Source: Ectobius pallidus | Taxonomy: Eukaryota > Arthropoda > Insecta > Blattodea > Ectobiidae | Direction of reading: 5' to 3' | DNA: 64,000 nucleotides | Assembly: GCA_964059195.1 (NCBI GenBank) | Contig: CAXKWD010000003.1 | Location: 20,070,606 to 20,134,605 of the forward strand | In this document: in pieces, positions 22,701-34,669 of the stretch | Layout: each line of letters starts with the position of its first letter | Position numbering within the stretch: position 1 is the first letter of the stretch | The notes under the pieces: model-generated | What the model saw: the letters and a program-made list of their open reading frames with translations, nothing else | What the model was told of the DNA's origin: nothing | Database searches by the model: none | Position numbers and translations under genes: made by a program

Positions 22701-25700
22701 TGATAAAATTATGGGATATCCTATTTCTTCTTAAACCGCCGGCCGACCCCCTGAAATACCATCGCGGACCCCACTTTGGGAATCACTGATCTATATACTA
22801 ATTGTTAAAGCTTCAATATCAATTTAATCTGTTTTCTTTTACTGTATACATATATATTTGTTGTTGGTACTCTTTGTCATAGGCAACCTGCAGGTGTTGC
22901 AAGAAGAATACTAAAATAATAAGTGTTTAGAAATTCAGCCTGTTGGCATTTAAAAATCAGCTATTTTACAACAAAATCCACTGTTTTATGTGCATGGCTT
23001 TCCAAGATATGACATTTCTCACTTTAATTCATTCCAGCAAACAGTCTGGTGACTGAGTTGGTTCCCATGTGCAAGGATGGCAATGGGCTTCTGGCTGGTA
23101 TGATCGGAGCAGGAATAGAACATAAAGATGTGGTGAGGATCATGGCAGATCTAGTGCTGGCAGCAGGGGATACAGTAAGTATCCAACCAAGGTGAAACTG
23201 AATAAAACGGTGAATTTTTTACCTCCATTTTAAAGACCACTCCCTCTTGCTGACCACCAACTAGCCATTGAACAGATTTCTTAATGCATATTCCTGTAGG
23301 AGATGAGATTTAATAGTGTGCAGCAAGCCTATAATGGCATTTTTTAATTTATTTATTACAGATGTACAGGTAGGGGAAAAAAGGGACCGACTAAAATACC
23401 TAAGTTGCCGATATGAGCCACTGTGCATGCCTAGCAGCATTCACAAGATAACAGGGAATATATTGAAATTTGTTCTAGACAGTATAAACAATCAATTGAG
23501 AAATAATTTCAAGTAATTTGCATTGTTTGTGAAAACAAACGTTCCCGTTACATCTCTTACATTTATTTATGTAACACAAGGCTCTGAAATCAGCTACAAG
23601 AGTCGGTCCGTTTCCCCCCCCCCCCACCTGTACATTTTCCTGCAAGATACAAAATCAAACAAAAACAAATTTTTACTCCAGATGAGCAAAGCTCGTGTTT
23701 AGGGGCTAGAAATTGGTTATATTTGAGAGAAAAAGATATATTTTTTAAATGCACAGCATGGAAATTAATTATTTAAAAACAGTTAACCGTGTTTACAGTA
23801 CCCAAAATTAAAAATATAAATTTATAATGTTACCAGAAAATTAACTTAATTTTACAAACTATGTTAAATATATATATACATGTATGTATATATATGTGTG
23901 TATATATATATATATTTTTTTTTTTATTTTTTTTTTTATTTTTTTTTCATTACATTATAATTTTGTGAAGTTATGTGCCCTTCTCTAGATCCAAAGGTCA
24001 CAGGTTCATACTCGGTTGTGGTCAATGTATTTTTCAGGTATGAAAATCCTGAACACAGAATCCTCCAGGAGGGCCTTTATGCTGAGGGCTCATGTTGTAG
24101 AATTATGGTACTCTAAAGAACTCAAAACCTAAATTTGAGCCTCTGGACAAAATTTCTTGGCCCAATCACGTCCAAACTATATCCTAGTTTCCTGGGAAGG
24201 TTGTGGGGTGATGGGCTTACCATCTATCCGTTTGCTCTCTCTTGGAAAATAAGCATAACCAAATATGTCTAGTTACCAAAACCTCCACTTGGTGGCCCTA
24301 TGCCCCCAACAGTGGGGGTTACAAGGATGCATGAACACAAATACGAATATTAAGTTAAATGGCTTAAATACTGACACTTCACAATATTTTACTAATTAGT
24401 TTTATTAAATCAGACTCCTTTTTCAGATTATCAGTGCAATAACTTCACTGTCTCAACTTCTTATATAAATTAACCTTCTTTTTTTTTCTCTCTAGACTGC
24501 ATACTCAACTCAGTGGTTGCTGTACCTGCTAGCTAAAGATAAGAAACGTCAGAACGAGCTGTATGAAGAGGTAAAAGACGTGGATAATCCTGCAGAAGTT
24601 GTGCAACTCCCATTACTACGAGGTGCTATGAGAGAAGCTCTACGTCTGTATCCGGTTGCTCCCTTCCTCACACGCTACATGCCTCATGACTGTCTCTTAG
24701 GAGGCTATCATGTTCCTGCTGGGGTAAGCAAATACAGTTCAAATTCTTAACACATTAACTACCGCCATGCAGTGGCTTGCTTTCTGCTTGCTTTCAATCA
24801 TTTTAGAGAGTGCCTGTTACCTAAATTTAAAGTGGGGGGAAAACGCTTTTATTTCTTTGCCCACGCTTTGAATTTAAATTTAATACCGTTCTGAAACAGG
24901 TCTAGTTCTGGCCTGAGATTACATAATAGCGTCACTAAGTAATAATTTATTTAAAAGAAAAGCATACAAAATTATTATAAATTCATAAGGTACTCCATTA
25001 AAAAATAAATATTGTAATTAAACAATTTGAAAATAAATTTTTTTAACAAACATTTAAATATGTTTTTTTTAACTATACATAAGCAGTAGTTTATTTCAGG
25101 AGTGTCTCATGTAAAACTGTAAATTTTAGAGTAAAATAAAATGAATCCCTGTATTAACAATTTTAAATAATATAGTCTGCTACCTGTGTTGGCCGCTGTG
25201 GTCTAGAGGTAGCGTGCCCACCTCTAGATCCGAAGGTCGTGGGATCAAACCTGGCCGCAGTCAATGGATTTTTCAAGACATAAAAATCCTGGTCACAGAG
25301 TCCTCCGGGAGGGACTTCAAGCTGGGGGCCCGTGTCGTAGATTTAAGGCACGTAAAAGAACTCCAAGCTTAAATTTGAGCCTCTGGACAAAATTTCTCAG
25401 CCCTTTCACATCCAAGTAATACATTAGTTTCCGAAGGGAGGGTTGAGAGGCGATGGGCTTACCAACTATCCCTCTGCCCTCTCTCGAAAAATAAGTGTAA
25501 CAAAATTCACATAGGTAACAGAAACCTTCACTTGGAGGCCCTTCACCCCAACATTGGGGATATAGGAAATAGGAAACCAGAAAAGACTTACATGTAATAT
25601 TTCTTTTCCATCCAACAATGATGTTTCAAATGGTAACTGCCTAAGCATGGAAATGTTAGAATGCATGTATTGAGGCAAGTGCTGCCTTTTTTTAAATGCT

Positions 25701-28700
25701 ATGTGGCATGTGCAGTAGCGAATGTATTTATTTATTCTTTATTAATTTGTTGCCCTTCTTTCAGGAACTAGTTATACTCTCTCTCTTCACAAGTGGTAGA
25801 GATGCCAGAAATTTTCCTAATCCAAAAGAATTCTGGCCCCAGCGATGGACTCGCAATGAAACTTCAGGGAACTACATAGGTGTTCACAGTCCTTATGCTT
25901 CTTTGCCATTTGCCATGGGAGCGAGGTCTTGCATAGGACGCAAGATCTCAGAAACTCAAATAATGCTAGCACTGACAAGAGTAAGTCAACTTATTATTAT
26001 ACAGAGACATATTTGTATTAGAAGAGCTAGGTTGAAATGGGCATAATTTATAAGTGGGAACATCAGCTTTAAAAAATTCTAGAATTGAATATTAATAGTA
26101 CTAGGGAAATAGCACAGTGAAGTGTTGAAATATGTAGCGAGATTGAGTATGGAAATATGCACACTAACTTCACTATAAGATATATTTAACCACTGTGATT
26201 GTAAGTAATTGAGTAAGTAATCGGATTACAGTAACAATTCCTTTTTTTGGTCCCATTTACTTGTAATCAGTACATTTTTTTTAAAAAAATGCAATTTCTA
26301 CTTGTAATTTACTTCTAGAAATAAAATTGTAATTGTTACAATTTAGTAGTCGTTAGTATTAGTATCATTCTCGCTTGCTATATCGTCATCATTAGCCTAC
26401 TGTTTTTGCAACTAATGTCAACAAAAAGTTACTCTATGTTTCTGAAAATAATCTCATTGATATGTTTTTTTGTTTGTTCATTAATAACTTGGGCTTGTGC
26501 CCAAAACAAACCAAACACAAGGAATTTTTAGGTACTGCCATTTTGTAAAGTAATTTTAAATGTAATTGTAATTTTACTGATTACTTTTTGAAAAGTAATT
26601 TGTAATTGTAATTAAGTAAAATGTCTCTCAGGTAATTGTAATTCAGCCCAATTACTTTTTGTTGTACTTTTCCCATCACTGTTTACCCAGAACGATTGTT
26701 TCAATGGGAATCCCCATCATCATCAGCTGATTCCAACTGGCCATCTGTTGGCAGGTGGATAAACTTGTTGGCCAAACTTCCCTGGATTCCCACTGAGGTG
26801 TCAAAGTTTAGAAGTTTTTGGTGGTTCTTTTGAATAAATATTTTCTCCCATACCATAAGCTCTAGTGGTTTTTTAATTTGTTTTAGTAATACTATTTCAT
26901 CCTCGATTCCATGGCCTTCTTCCCAGAAATGGATTGCTAAAGCTGACGTTTCTGTATGTTTGTTTATAATATTTCTAAAGTGTTCCTTTTGGTTTGGACA
27001 GTCTGAATCAGCTGATGATGATGGGGATACCCATTGAAATGGTCGTTCTGGGTAAATATACCTAATAGTGAAGTTAGTGTGCATATTTCCATACTCATTC
27101 TTACTCTAGAATTGAACTTGTCAAAAACAAGAATTATAAAGCTAAAGAAATGGCAGCAAATGAAAATTCTAAGTGGTTAAAATTTCTAGAAAATATACAT
27201 TACTTCTTGTAGGATTTTTTTGCAGTGAAGTGTTACTGTAAATTGAATGGTAGTATATACACTGACCGGCAAAAAAAACCGTTCACTTAAAGAAATTTTT
27301 AAAAAATTAAGTTTGAATAAAAATTATGTAGTAGGCCTAGTGCTTGAAATAAAATTACTGCAATTATATACGTTTTTAAGATTAAAATGTAATGACACAT
27401 TTCACACTTAATTCTCCATTTTTCCTCTTGCACCGTGGTGAATGGTGAGCCTAAGGTTACAGGGGCATAACGGAGGCTGCAACCATCATCAATTAGAGCA
27501 ACAGCTTTGGCAAAGTCTTCAGGACTGAGAGGCATTAATTTCAACTAAACTTACTGACAGAATCGCTGCGATGCGAAGGGAGACAGTTTCCGTTCAGTTT
27601 GGAAGGAAATGACGCAATACAACAATGAAACACCTAGCAATATGTACGACAAGTTAGTGCTTACAATCATATTGGAATCACCCTATTGCGATGTTTTTTT
27701 GGTGATGAAGTGAAGATATGAAGAATGCAGATATGCTGAATCTATAGCTAATGATCCATTAAAAATAATAATTCATCCTCACCAACAAAAATGTATAAAC
27801 ATCCAATCAAAATTATGTTTAATCTTAAAAGTACAACAAATTTTACAGTGAACGTTTTTTTTTTGCCGGTCAGTGTTGTTGGTATTTAGTTCATTTTTCC
27901 AAGAATGCATTTCAACTACAATTGTGGTTATCCTTAGTTAATGTCCAGGGCCGTCGCGTGGTTTGTTGGCGCCCGGGGCAAGATTTCGTCAGGCGCCCCC
28001 CCCCCCAAAACTCAATCCCGCGTGCACCCTCCCGACATTCCACCTATCTGTAAGGATTCAAACACAAACACACAGCGAGCGACGTGACGCGACATTATCA
28101 AATATGTATAAACATAAGGGGGTTAATCACACAATGAGCGACGTGGACTGGACAAATTCCAAGCCGCATTGCGTCCAGTCGCTCGTTAGCAAAGTTGTGT
28201 GGTGGGTTGCGTCGCTGTCTGTGTTTTTGTGCCCAAAAGAGACACCTAATCGGATTACCTTACAAAAATACCAGAAATAAAATTATTTAAATTTTTTAAT
28301 AAGATTGTATTGAAAATCAAATTAATACAAGTTTAGTAATGTAAGAAAATCTTAACAATCATAAAAAATACTATAGGCGTTATTAATGGACTACAAATTA
28401 ATAGTGTGGGAAACCTCGTTACATACACTGAATAGATTATAGAAAAGGGAACCGCGTTTATCAAATTAAGATAAAGTACTAAACATTAAATGGCATTCGC
28501 CTGGTTTTTGCACGAGCAAATGTCGTTAGAATTTCCATCAAGTCTATTTTTTGTGCTTCATCGTTTTCAATGGACAAGATGGCCAGAGAATTCAGTCTCT
28601 CCTGTGACGTAGTTGATCGTGAATATGTCTTTATAAGCAAATATTTATTTTGGGATAACTTAGCAAATATAGGCCTTAAGTTATTGGTGTCAAATATTTA

Positions 28701-29280
28701 TTTGTTCAATAAAAACATACAACGCAATATTCAAAGTTCAGTTGTACCTAACTTTAAAAAATACGTTATGTACATCCTACTTATTTTTAAAAATTCTGTT
28801 GTTTTATTTTTGCCGTTGCCACGGCGCCCCCTTGCTCGCGGCGCCCCCTTGCTCGTGGCGCCCGGGGCGATCGCGACGGCCCTGTTAATGTCCACTTGTT
28901 TTGAATTTACATTATTTGTTTTTCCTGACGAAATGAATGGAGATGGAGTGGTCGTCTTTACCCTCCCCCCCTTGGATTGCTGCTAGTACTCATTTCTGTT
29001 AGAAGCTGAATCAACTCCTCGGCCCCAGAAGGATTAGCTAATTGAAAAATCCCATCAGGAATAAAATCTGCAACCTTCTGGCTTGTAACCCAATGCCTCA
29101 ACCAACTGTGCCTTGGTTTACGTCAGTGCAAAATTAGTACAGCTTATTATATACATGCATTTGTTTCAGGTGTTACAGCATTTCAAGTTGGAACTCGTAG
29201 ATGATGAACCGATTGAGATGATTATGAGATTAGTTGCAGTACCATCTCGCCCTGTTAGGCTGTGGCTTACACAGCGGTAG
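19767..29280 (+). CDS. sad: Mitochondrial P450, CYP315A1 (shadow)-like, 3' six exons
   Basis: CYP315A1 is the mitochondrial ecdysteroid C2-hydroxylase of the Halloween pathway, receiving electrons from adrenodoxin. Exons: 19767-19951, 20676-20879, 23038-23174, 24496-24723, 25765-25980, 29170-29280. Phases join to 359 codons and a TAG stop at 29278. Visible in partial numbering: helix C DGEEWLKYRR at the start, I-helix AGDTT at 172-176, ExxR (E222, R225) in REALRLYP, FWPQRW at 274-279, and haem loop FAMGARSCIGR with Cys307. GRDARNFPNP and SPYASLPFAMGARSCIGRK fit shadow better than other mitochondrial P450s I know. The usual length is near 500, so about 130 N-terminal residues (mitochondrial presequence and first helices) are missing. 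The first exon begins with the last base of a split codon, so it is not exon 1. No upstream exon was found. CYP302 or CYP301 are alternatives. Confidence 0.75.
20055..20400 (+). repeat. Single copy of the 161-bp repeat family in P450 intron
   Basis: Begins GTGCCAGAATGGCGC and runs through GATAACTCGAATTTGC, ATGTCCATGGGACGAAGC, AGTAATGGAGTAATGTTCAA and TGACAACAATATTGTTTGCAG. It shows the unamplified structure of the repeat that forms the six-copy array at 13 kb. Confidence 0.65.
22502..22788. mobile_element. hAT MITE, 8-bp TSD
   Basis: The termini CAGTGGTTCCCAAACTTTT and (complement of right end) CAGTGATTCCCAAAGTGGGG are imperfect inverted repeats. ATCTATAT is repeated on both sides (22494-22501, 22789-22796). 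An 8-bp target duplication with CAGTG ends is typical of hAT elements. A sibling lies at 60298-60600. Intronic, no ORF. Confidence 0.75.
23363..23634. mobile_element. Small TIR element in P450 intron
   Basis: The left end TGTACAGGTAGGGGAAAA with GGGACCGACT is inverted at the right end (AGTCGGTCC, poly-C, ACCTGTACA). The ends pair over about 28 bp apart from the homopolymer. No target duplication identified. Confidence 0.45.
23965..24335 (+). mobile_element. SINE-B copy
   Basis: A B-box-like GGTTCATACTC is followed by the SINE-B body: AAAATCCTGAACACAGAATC, AATTTGAGCCTCTGGACAAA, GATGGGCTTACC, CCTCCACTTGG. It lies in the intron before the I-helix exon. A (TA)n and poly(T) tract precedes it (about 23870-23950). 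Confidence 0.65.
25190..25568 (+). mobile_element. SINE-B, near full length
   Basis: The tRNA-like head has A box TGTGGTCTAGAGGTAGCG and B-box-like TGGGATCAAACC. The shared body (CACAGAGTCCTCCGGGAGGG, CGTGTCGTAGATTTAAGGC, GGGCTTACCAACTATC, CCCCAACATTGGGG) follows. Best reference copy of the family in the window; others are at 11849 (-), 23965, 33328 and 63005 (-). Confidence 0.7.
26101..27115 (-). pseudogene. Penelope-like element remnant
   Basis: The minus-strand frame at 26701-27084 reads like the C-terminal GIY-YIG endonuclease region of Penelope-like ORFs: SALAIHFWEEGH, then LMVWEKIFIQ and KLLNFDTS. Both sides carry inverted terminal segments (GTGCATATTTCC with TAGTGAAGTTAGTGTG at about 27075-27100, its complement at about 26150-26180), as in PLE inverted terminal repeats. 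A 480-bp block rich in TAATTGTAAT words (about 26195-26680) seems inserted within it. Reverse transcriptase is missing. Confidence 0.55.
27260..27875 (-). mobile_element. Tc1-like element, internally deleted
   Basis: Inverted ends CACTGACCGGCAAAAAAAAC (left) and its complement (right) are preceded by TA on the left; the right flank is TT. The minus-strand frame at 27299-27544 begins with a Tc1-type helix-turn-helix (LSPEDFAKAVALIDDG, then FTTVQ) and then loses homology. There is no DDE catalytic domain. Confidence 0.6.
27946..28884 (-). pseudogene. hAT transposon remnant with C-terminal dimerisation domain
   Basis: The ends CAGGGCCGTCGCG and CGCGACGGCCCTG are inverted repeats, with TTAATGTC duplicated on both sides (27938-27945, 28885-28892). 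On the minus strand around 28500-28700 a frame reads LLIKTYSRSTTSQERLNSLA followed by ILSIENDEAQK and a FARAKTRRM tail. This is the hAT transposase C-terminal dimerisation region of the ZMYM1-like type. The catalytic part is deleted. Confidence 0.7.
28900..29115 (-). repeat. Possible tRNA-like SINE fragment
   Basis: On the minus strand GGCACAGTTGGTTGAGGC and, 30 bp later, GGTTGCAGATTT resemble degenerate A and B boxes, followed by a 150-bp body. No second copy in the window, so only a suggestion. Confidence 0.3.
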
Positions 29281-29529
29281 TGCCACCACTACTGCAATAA
29301 CTCAGTGTGTGCCATGGTTGCCAACACTTAAGTTTAGCATCTATGATTTCAACTTTTAAAATTATTTTTTTTTAATTGTCATCTTATATTTTAAAATAAC
29401 ATCATCTAATTCTGTGTTCAATTTTATCATTTTATATTTTAATATTTCATGCACATCGAAAATTATTGTACTGTTATTCAATTTTATAATGTGCTGTTTT
29501 AAAAAGATGCCAAAATTAAGTAGGTAACA

Positions 29530-30050
29530 ATTGAGATGATGACGAGACTACTTAGTTGTAATACGACCTCACTGTGTGTGTTACTGCCACCACCACGGTA
29601 ATAACAATACAACTCAGTGGGTGCCATGGTTGCCAACACTTAAATTTAGTGTCTCCCATTTCATCTTTTAAAATTGTCATTATTAATATTACTAGGGAAA
29701 AGCCAGTGAAATGTTGACATCTTTAGCAAGATTGAGTGCAGAAATGTACACACTAACTTCACTATTAGGTATATTTACCCAGAACATATGACAGCTGAGT
29801 CAGAATCAGCTGAAGATGAAGGGAATACACTTTGAAACATGTCCTGGGTAAATAGTGAAGTTAGTGTGTATATTTCCGTACTCAATCTTGCTATGTATTT
29901 TTAATTTTTTTTAAAATAATTATATCTTTATTTTTTAAAGACTTTTATCTAATTCATTGTTCAGTCTCATTAAGAACTATTATTTTCAATTTTAGACGAT
30001 GCTGTTATTATGAGGATGGTAAACTTAAGTAGGTAACAATATAGTTTAAG
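29530..30050 (+). pseudogene. Decayed tandem copy of P450 terminal exon and 3' UTR
   Basis: The segment starting ATTGAGATGATGACGAGACT (29530) parallels ATTGAGATGATTATGAGATT (29211) in the last P450 exon. Both continue through TGCCACCAC, a CTCAGTG block, TGCCATGGTTGCCAACACTT and AAGTAGGTAACAA about 320 bp later. The copy has lost the reading frame. A fold-back Penelope-like fragment (about 29690-29900) interrupts it. Confidence 0.6.
29690..29900. mobile_element. Fold-back Penelope-like terminal fragment
   Basis: AGCAAGATTGAGTGCAGAAA with CACACTAACTTCACTATTAG on the left is inverted on the right (TAGTGAAGTTAGTGTG, TACTCAATCTTGCT). The centre contains GTCAGAATCAGCTGAAGATG, as in the element at 26101-27115. 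It is probably two opposed terminal repeats with the body deleted. Confidence 0.5.
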
Positions 30051-31765
30051 AATAACTAAATTCTGAAGTTCTAGGAAAATAATCCATATTGAAAATGTAC
30101 AAATGTATGCTAGGGAGTCTCATGAAAAAAGAACAAAAAACTAAACCCCTATTAATTGTATTTTTATAAAAATATACCAAAAGGTCTTTTTAAGATTACT
30201 TTTCTTTGAAATTACATAAGCAAATAACATTAGTTAGAGGGACAATAATAGTATGTGAAAAAGCTTTTACATCAATTGGCTAAGTATAAAAGATACAAGT
30301 TGACAAATTATAAAAAAAATTTATCATTGGAGTGTATCGAATTCAATTTTAATCAAAATGGAAGTTATATAATTATTATGTCATTGTAAAGGCTAAGTTC
30401 ATTATTTCTAATATTGTAGTGTATCCGAGACCCAAGTGTAGCTAATATTCTCACAAAGGTCTAGTTTGTTACCAGTGATAGATAATACAAGATTATTTTA
30501 TAAATCTTATTTCTCTCAAACCTGCAGAATGATCTCAATGAATTACCACATTATTTATGCTTCAAACTTTACTGATTTAAAGACAGAATAACTTAGCTAA
30601 ACATTATACTTTCTAGATGAAAAAATGAGAAAAAAAAAGTTACAATAGTATATTCTAAGTATGCAAAATATTAAGCGTCTGATACATAGAAATGAAATTA
30701 CGAAAGTGTGTATCCAACACAAAATAGTTCATCAGTTTCCAAGTTTATTGCTCACAGTAATCATTGGACTCGTAGATAAGCTATTATTTCTTGTTTTTTA
30801 TGTTAGACTCAGAAACTACCCCCAAACAAGTACAGAACTTTAGTATGCTGAAAAAGATTTTGAAGGAAAGAGGGCAGGGAGTCTTAAGATGTATTACACC
30901 AGCTGTACAGATTTATTATAAAATTAGTTGAAAATTGTACAAAAACTTGCTTGTGGTACAAATAACTTGAACATACGAGAAATGGGCCATAACTCAAGAT
31001 ACAGGTAATTATTTTTTCTTTTGAAAAAGTAGGACTATTTTAAAATTTTGAAATACACAAATGAAAGGTAGGGTATGGAATATATGTACGAGTATAATGC
31101 AGATTATGGGTACTAGATTTAAGATAGTGAAGAAAACAGACACCCATAGACATCCATTACATCCATACATGATCACGTCGTGCCACTCTAATGTATTGCA
31201 GTAGTTTGATTGAAAGATTATGGCATCGCATGTTTGGAAAAATGATCATGGCATTTATAAAGATGCAAAATTATTAAAATCAATCAAAATACATAAAGAT
31301 CTGGAAATATGAAAATGATTTTTAAAAGATTTGAAAACTTATTGATATGCTGGAAGAAGACAATCTATTCAAGAAGTTCATAAAAAGTCTACCAGCTGTG
31401 CATAAGGAACTTCTTGAGAATATAATTGAAAATGAGGATGAGGATCCATGAAATTCAGAGCTGCCAAGGGTCCCCCATGGTTACCAGGTGAGAGTACTGA
31501 CCAGGAAGAGTGAGATTCAAGGAAAATGAGTGAGTTAACCACTGGCATGGTTCAAGGATGGCCATTTTCATCAAATTCGTGGTCAAGATAGATTATAAAG
31601 TACCATCCATGTTTAGTGAAGGTCCAAATACTGTTCTGTTTTTCCTTATCATAGAAAAAACACATTCGCTTCAAGATGAGACACAGTGAAATCTCGTACA
31701 TATGCATTTCCTGAAAAGCAGCAGAGACGCTCTTCGCATCTGATAGGATCTATTGCAGTCTGTCA
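30051..31765. other. Intergenic DNA, no gene recognised
   Basis: AT-rich. A short frame at about 31347-31450 (MLEEDNLFKKFIKSL, then ELLENIIENEDED, stop) has no supporting motif and could be a transposon or exon relic. Nothing else is recognisable. Confidence 0.4.
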
Positions 31766-32066
31766 TAGGGTTGCCACCTTTTCGTAAGGCTAAGGAGGGA
31801 CACTTATCAAATTTATGCATATCGCCGATCTTCATACCTAAATTTGTACATGGAACAATTTATTAATAAGAGAAAGATGGTATATATTCGTTACCAAGCC
31901 AAAACTGAATAGGTTATGTAACAGTAACACGAACATGAGAAACGAAAAGGCTAGCAAAATAATTAAAAATATATATAATGCATCCCTCTTAGGCATAATT
32001 CGGGACGTTGAAAATGTTCTTAAAATGCGAGATGTCCCGCCAAATTCGGGACAGGTGGCAACGCTA
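31766..32066. mobile_element. hAT-type MITE, 301 bp
   Basis: The ends TAGGGTTGCCACCT and (complement) TAGCGTTGCCACCT are inverted repeats differing at one position. GTCTGTCA is duplicated exactly on both sides (31758-31765, 32067-32074). The 8-bp duplication supports hAT. No ORF. Confidence 0.7.
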
Positions 32067-32704
32067 GTCTGTCATGTGGCTAGCTCTACGAACTAATCTT
32101 GTGATATCAATATTAAAATTACAGTATTCAGTGATTGCGTAACACTAAAAAGGACTTAGAATGAAGTAAAATTCCAAATGAAATCTTAACATTTTTAATG
32201 GATAAAATGTGTAAGATTCCAGCTCGAGAGCATGAGATCGACCTTGAATGCATGAGAGTTGGCAAGTCTGGAAATTTGTCCTATAAAATAATGGTAAGTG
32301 AAGCAACAAAGTGTGGTGTAAGTCAACTCATAAAGCGATTCAATTTAATAAAGCTGTATTGCTAATCAAACAGACTTGAAAAAGCATATCACTGCCTTCA
32401 AATAACTGAAAAATGGAGATGAGGATTTTCAAACATCTCATGCCATAATGATGATAAGTGAAGCAACAAAATCAACTCGATTTTTTACAGTCCCTTCACT
32501 GTGTAAGTTCCATAATATCGAATATTGATATTACATTGTTACATTTTAACTATGATGAAGGTATTTGTTAGTTAATGTAATGTATTTATGTGTTTGTTAC
32601 TCTGTATAATGTTTATAAAATAAAATTTTATTTACAGCTTACCAGACTATACCATTCATACAATGCATATTTGATATGTTGTTTTCAAATGGTTGGAGCT
32701 TGGT
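32067..32704. other. Intergenic DNA
   Basis: AT-rich; the words ATAATGGTAAGTGAAGCAACAAA (about 32290) and ATGATAAGTGAAGCAACAAA (about 32448) mark a diverged local duplication. No gene seen. Confidence 0.4.
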
Positions 32705-33109
32705 TTACACCATTAGTCCTCTTGCTTCCCAATAGAGTCCTGCTATATCTTGTTTCTTCTTTTTCTCTGGGTCTAATTGCCTGCAGTGCATCAGGTGTTC
32801 CTTGCTTAGGAGGACACTTTCACCGCACAAGGAGCATCCGTTGGTTCTGGGGACAATTCCCATTCTATTAAGGTGGTCATCTAGACAGTTGTGGTCTGTT
32901 TCTAGTCTGAAGTGCGCTACTGCTGTTTTTCCGGGGAGGTGTTTGATTTTTTCTGCAATTTTAGCTATGTGTTCATATATCCTGCCTTGGAGGTCTTTTG
33001 TATTCTGTTGTCTTCTGTTTTGATGTATTTTGTGTTTAAGCTCCTGTTGCCTCCTTTGTATCGTTATCTCTTTTGCTGTGTTCTCTGTGGCATATTTGAT
33101 ATTGACCAA
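32705..33109 (-). pseudogene. Non-LTR retrotransposon ORF2 C-terminus
   Basis: An open minus-strand frame of 134 codons reads HFRLETDHNCLDDHLNRMG, then CSLC, EHLMHC and LYWEARGLMV. This is the Cys/His motif region that follows reverse transcriptase or RNase H in Jockey/R1-type ORF2 proteins (family pattern: H.R..H..L..HL.R.G, C..C, EH...C). The upstream catalytic domains are absent, so it is a 5'-truncated relic. Confidence 0.65.
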
Positions 33110-33327
33110 TGCATATGTATAATATACTTAAAATACGTATATTATACATATCGTGCTGCGTGGGTTGCCAATGTTTCGCAAAGCCTTAGATATCAACCAA
33201 TAACAGTCGTTTATCTTATAATATGCTTGCTAGGAACACAGGTATGCTAGTTTATCTGATAAAACATGAGCTCATTACTGAAAATGTAAGATTTCAATAT
33301 GCAGTTATTAATGCATTATATTTTTTA

Positions 33328-33560
33328 AGCTGGGAGTCTCCCGTCGTAGATTATAGTACATAAAAGAACTACTCCATGGCTAAATTGAGGCCTCTGGATA
33401 AACTATCTCGGCCATTTCATGTCCAAGTAATACCTTGCTTTCCTATGGGGGCTGTGAGGTGATGGGCTTACCACTTAGAAAAAACATCGTTATCAACCAC
33501 TTATCGTTAACCTCCACTTGGAGGCCCTAATGAACCAACAGTGGGGATATAAAGGAAGAT
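33328..33560 (+). mobile_element. SINE-B, 5'-truncated
   Basis: GCTGGGAGTCTCCCGTCGTAG, TAAATTGAGGCCTCTGGA, GTGATGGGCTTACC and CCTCCACTTGGAGGCCCTAA match the SINE-B body. The tRNA head is absent. Confidence 0.6.
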
Positions 33561-34669
33561 AGATAGAATGTGTCACATGCTGCCAGCGAACAGAATAAAA
33601 ACGCCTTATTTTATATGATGTGTTTGGAAATTGAAATAATAAAAATGTGCTTTAATTAAAAACAGATTTTGATTTGGTGTAGGCCAGTTCGTGTGCATTT
33701 ATTCTGTTCTGGTGTTAGGTTAGCTGAATTAAGTTAGCTACCATTAACGGCCGTGAGTGTCTGCATGCTAACCACATGCCCCCCAATCCTGCCATCTGCC
33801 TACGGGAGATAACAGGGGTCGGGTTTTAGGCCTAGTGAGTGTCAGTGAAAAAAGCTATATGCTCTAAAGGAATCATCCAGGGGGAGGGCTGTGGGAGCTG
33901 CCCCCTCCCCCTTTGGTTCTGCAGCATCCCAGATCTCAACTCCAATTCTAGTAAATGTAGCAGATTGGCCTCAGTTTTCACATTGAACACCGAGAACTAA
34001 ACTTTTTATTTGCATAGTAAATTCTTTTTTAGTTATCAGTAAGTATTTAGTTTTAATGAAATAAATGTTAAGTAACTAATTTTAGTTTGTAATTCCTTTG
34101 TTTTCATTTATAATTTTAGAAATTCAGGTCACAACTTAAAATACTCAACTTAGAACTTAATGTAAAATACTGATATTTGATCTTAGCAAAATAAGATTAT
34201 TTCAACATTTCTTAAAAGAAGCAGTTATCTATCAATTTTACTTCATTTTCAGCTCATCTACAATTTTTATAGTTTTATTTCTGAACAACTATCTACCTTC
34301 AAAAAGTTTAGGATATGGAAAACAGCCTTGTAAATAAGGCACCTAAACTTCTTTTCTAGTTTCTTTAGTGTTGCTCTGCTCTGATTTCCTTCTCAGATTA
34401 TTAACGTCGTTGTGGTAATATATGTTACGTAGGGTTCCCAGATTTGCTAATTTCTTCAGGATGCAGTTTTTTCTCATATTTTAATTTAATTCTCCAAGCA
34501 TAATCCAGAGAAAATAATTGGATGGCAACACTGGTTAACACTTGCCAGCTTCGTAGTGATTTGCAGGACCATTTGAGATACTTAGTTGTTGGCTTTGTTG
34601 TATTTAGGAACCACGTTGTGATTTCATCTTTGTTACAAAGTCCTGTTGCTCCAGAGATTGAATTAGAAA
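33561..34669. other. Intergenic DNA
   Basis: No gene recognised. Mostly AT-rich, with one poly-purine/C-rich patch near 33880-33920. Confidence 0.4.

Noticed and set aside
28570..28986. 138-codon plus-strand frame
   Set aside because: It is the reverse of the hAT transposase C-terminal frame and crosses the element's edge.
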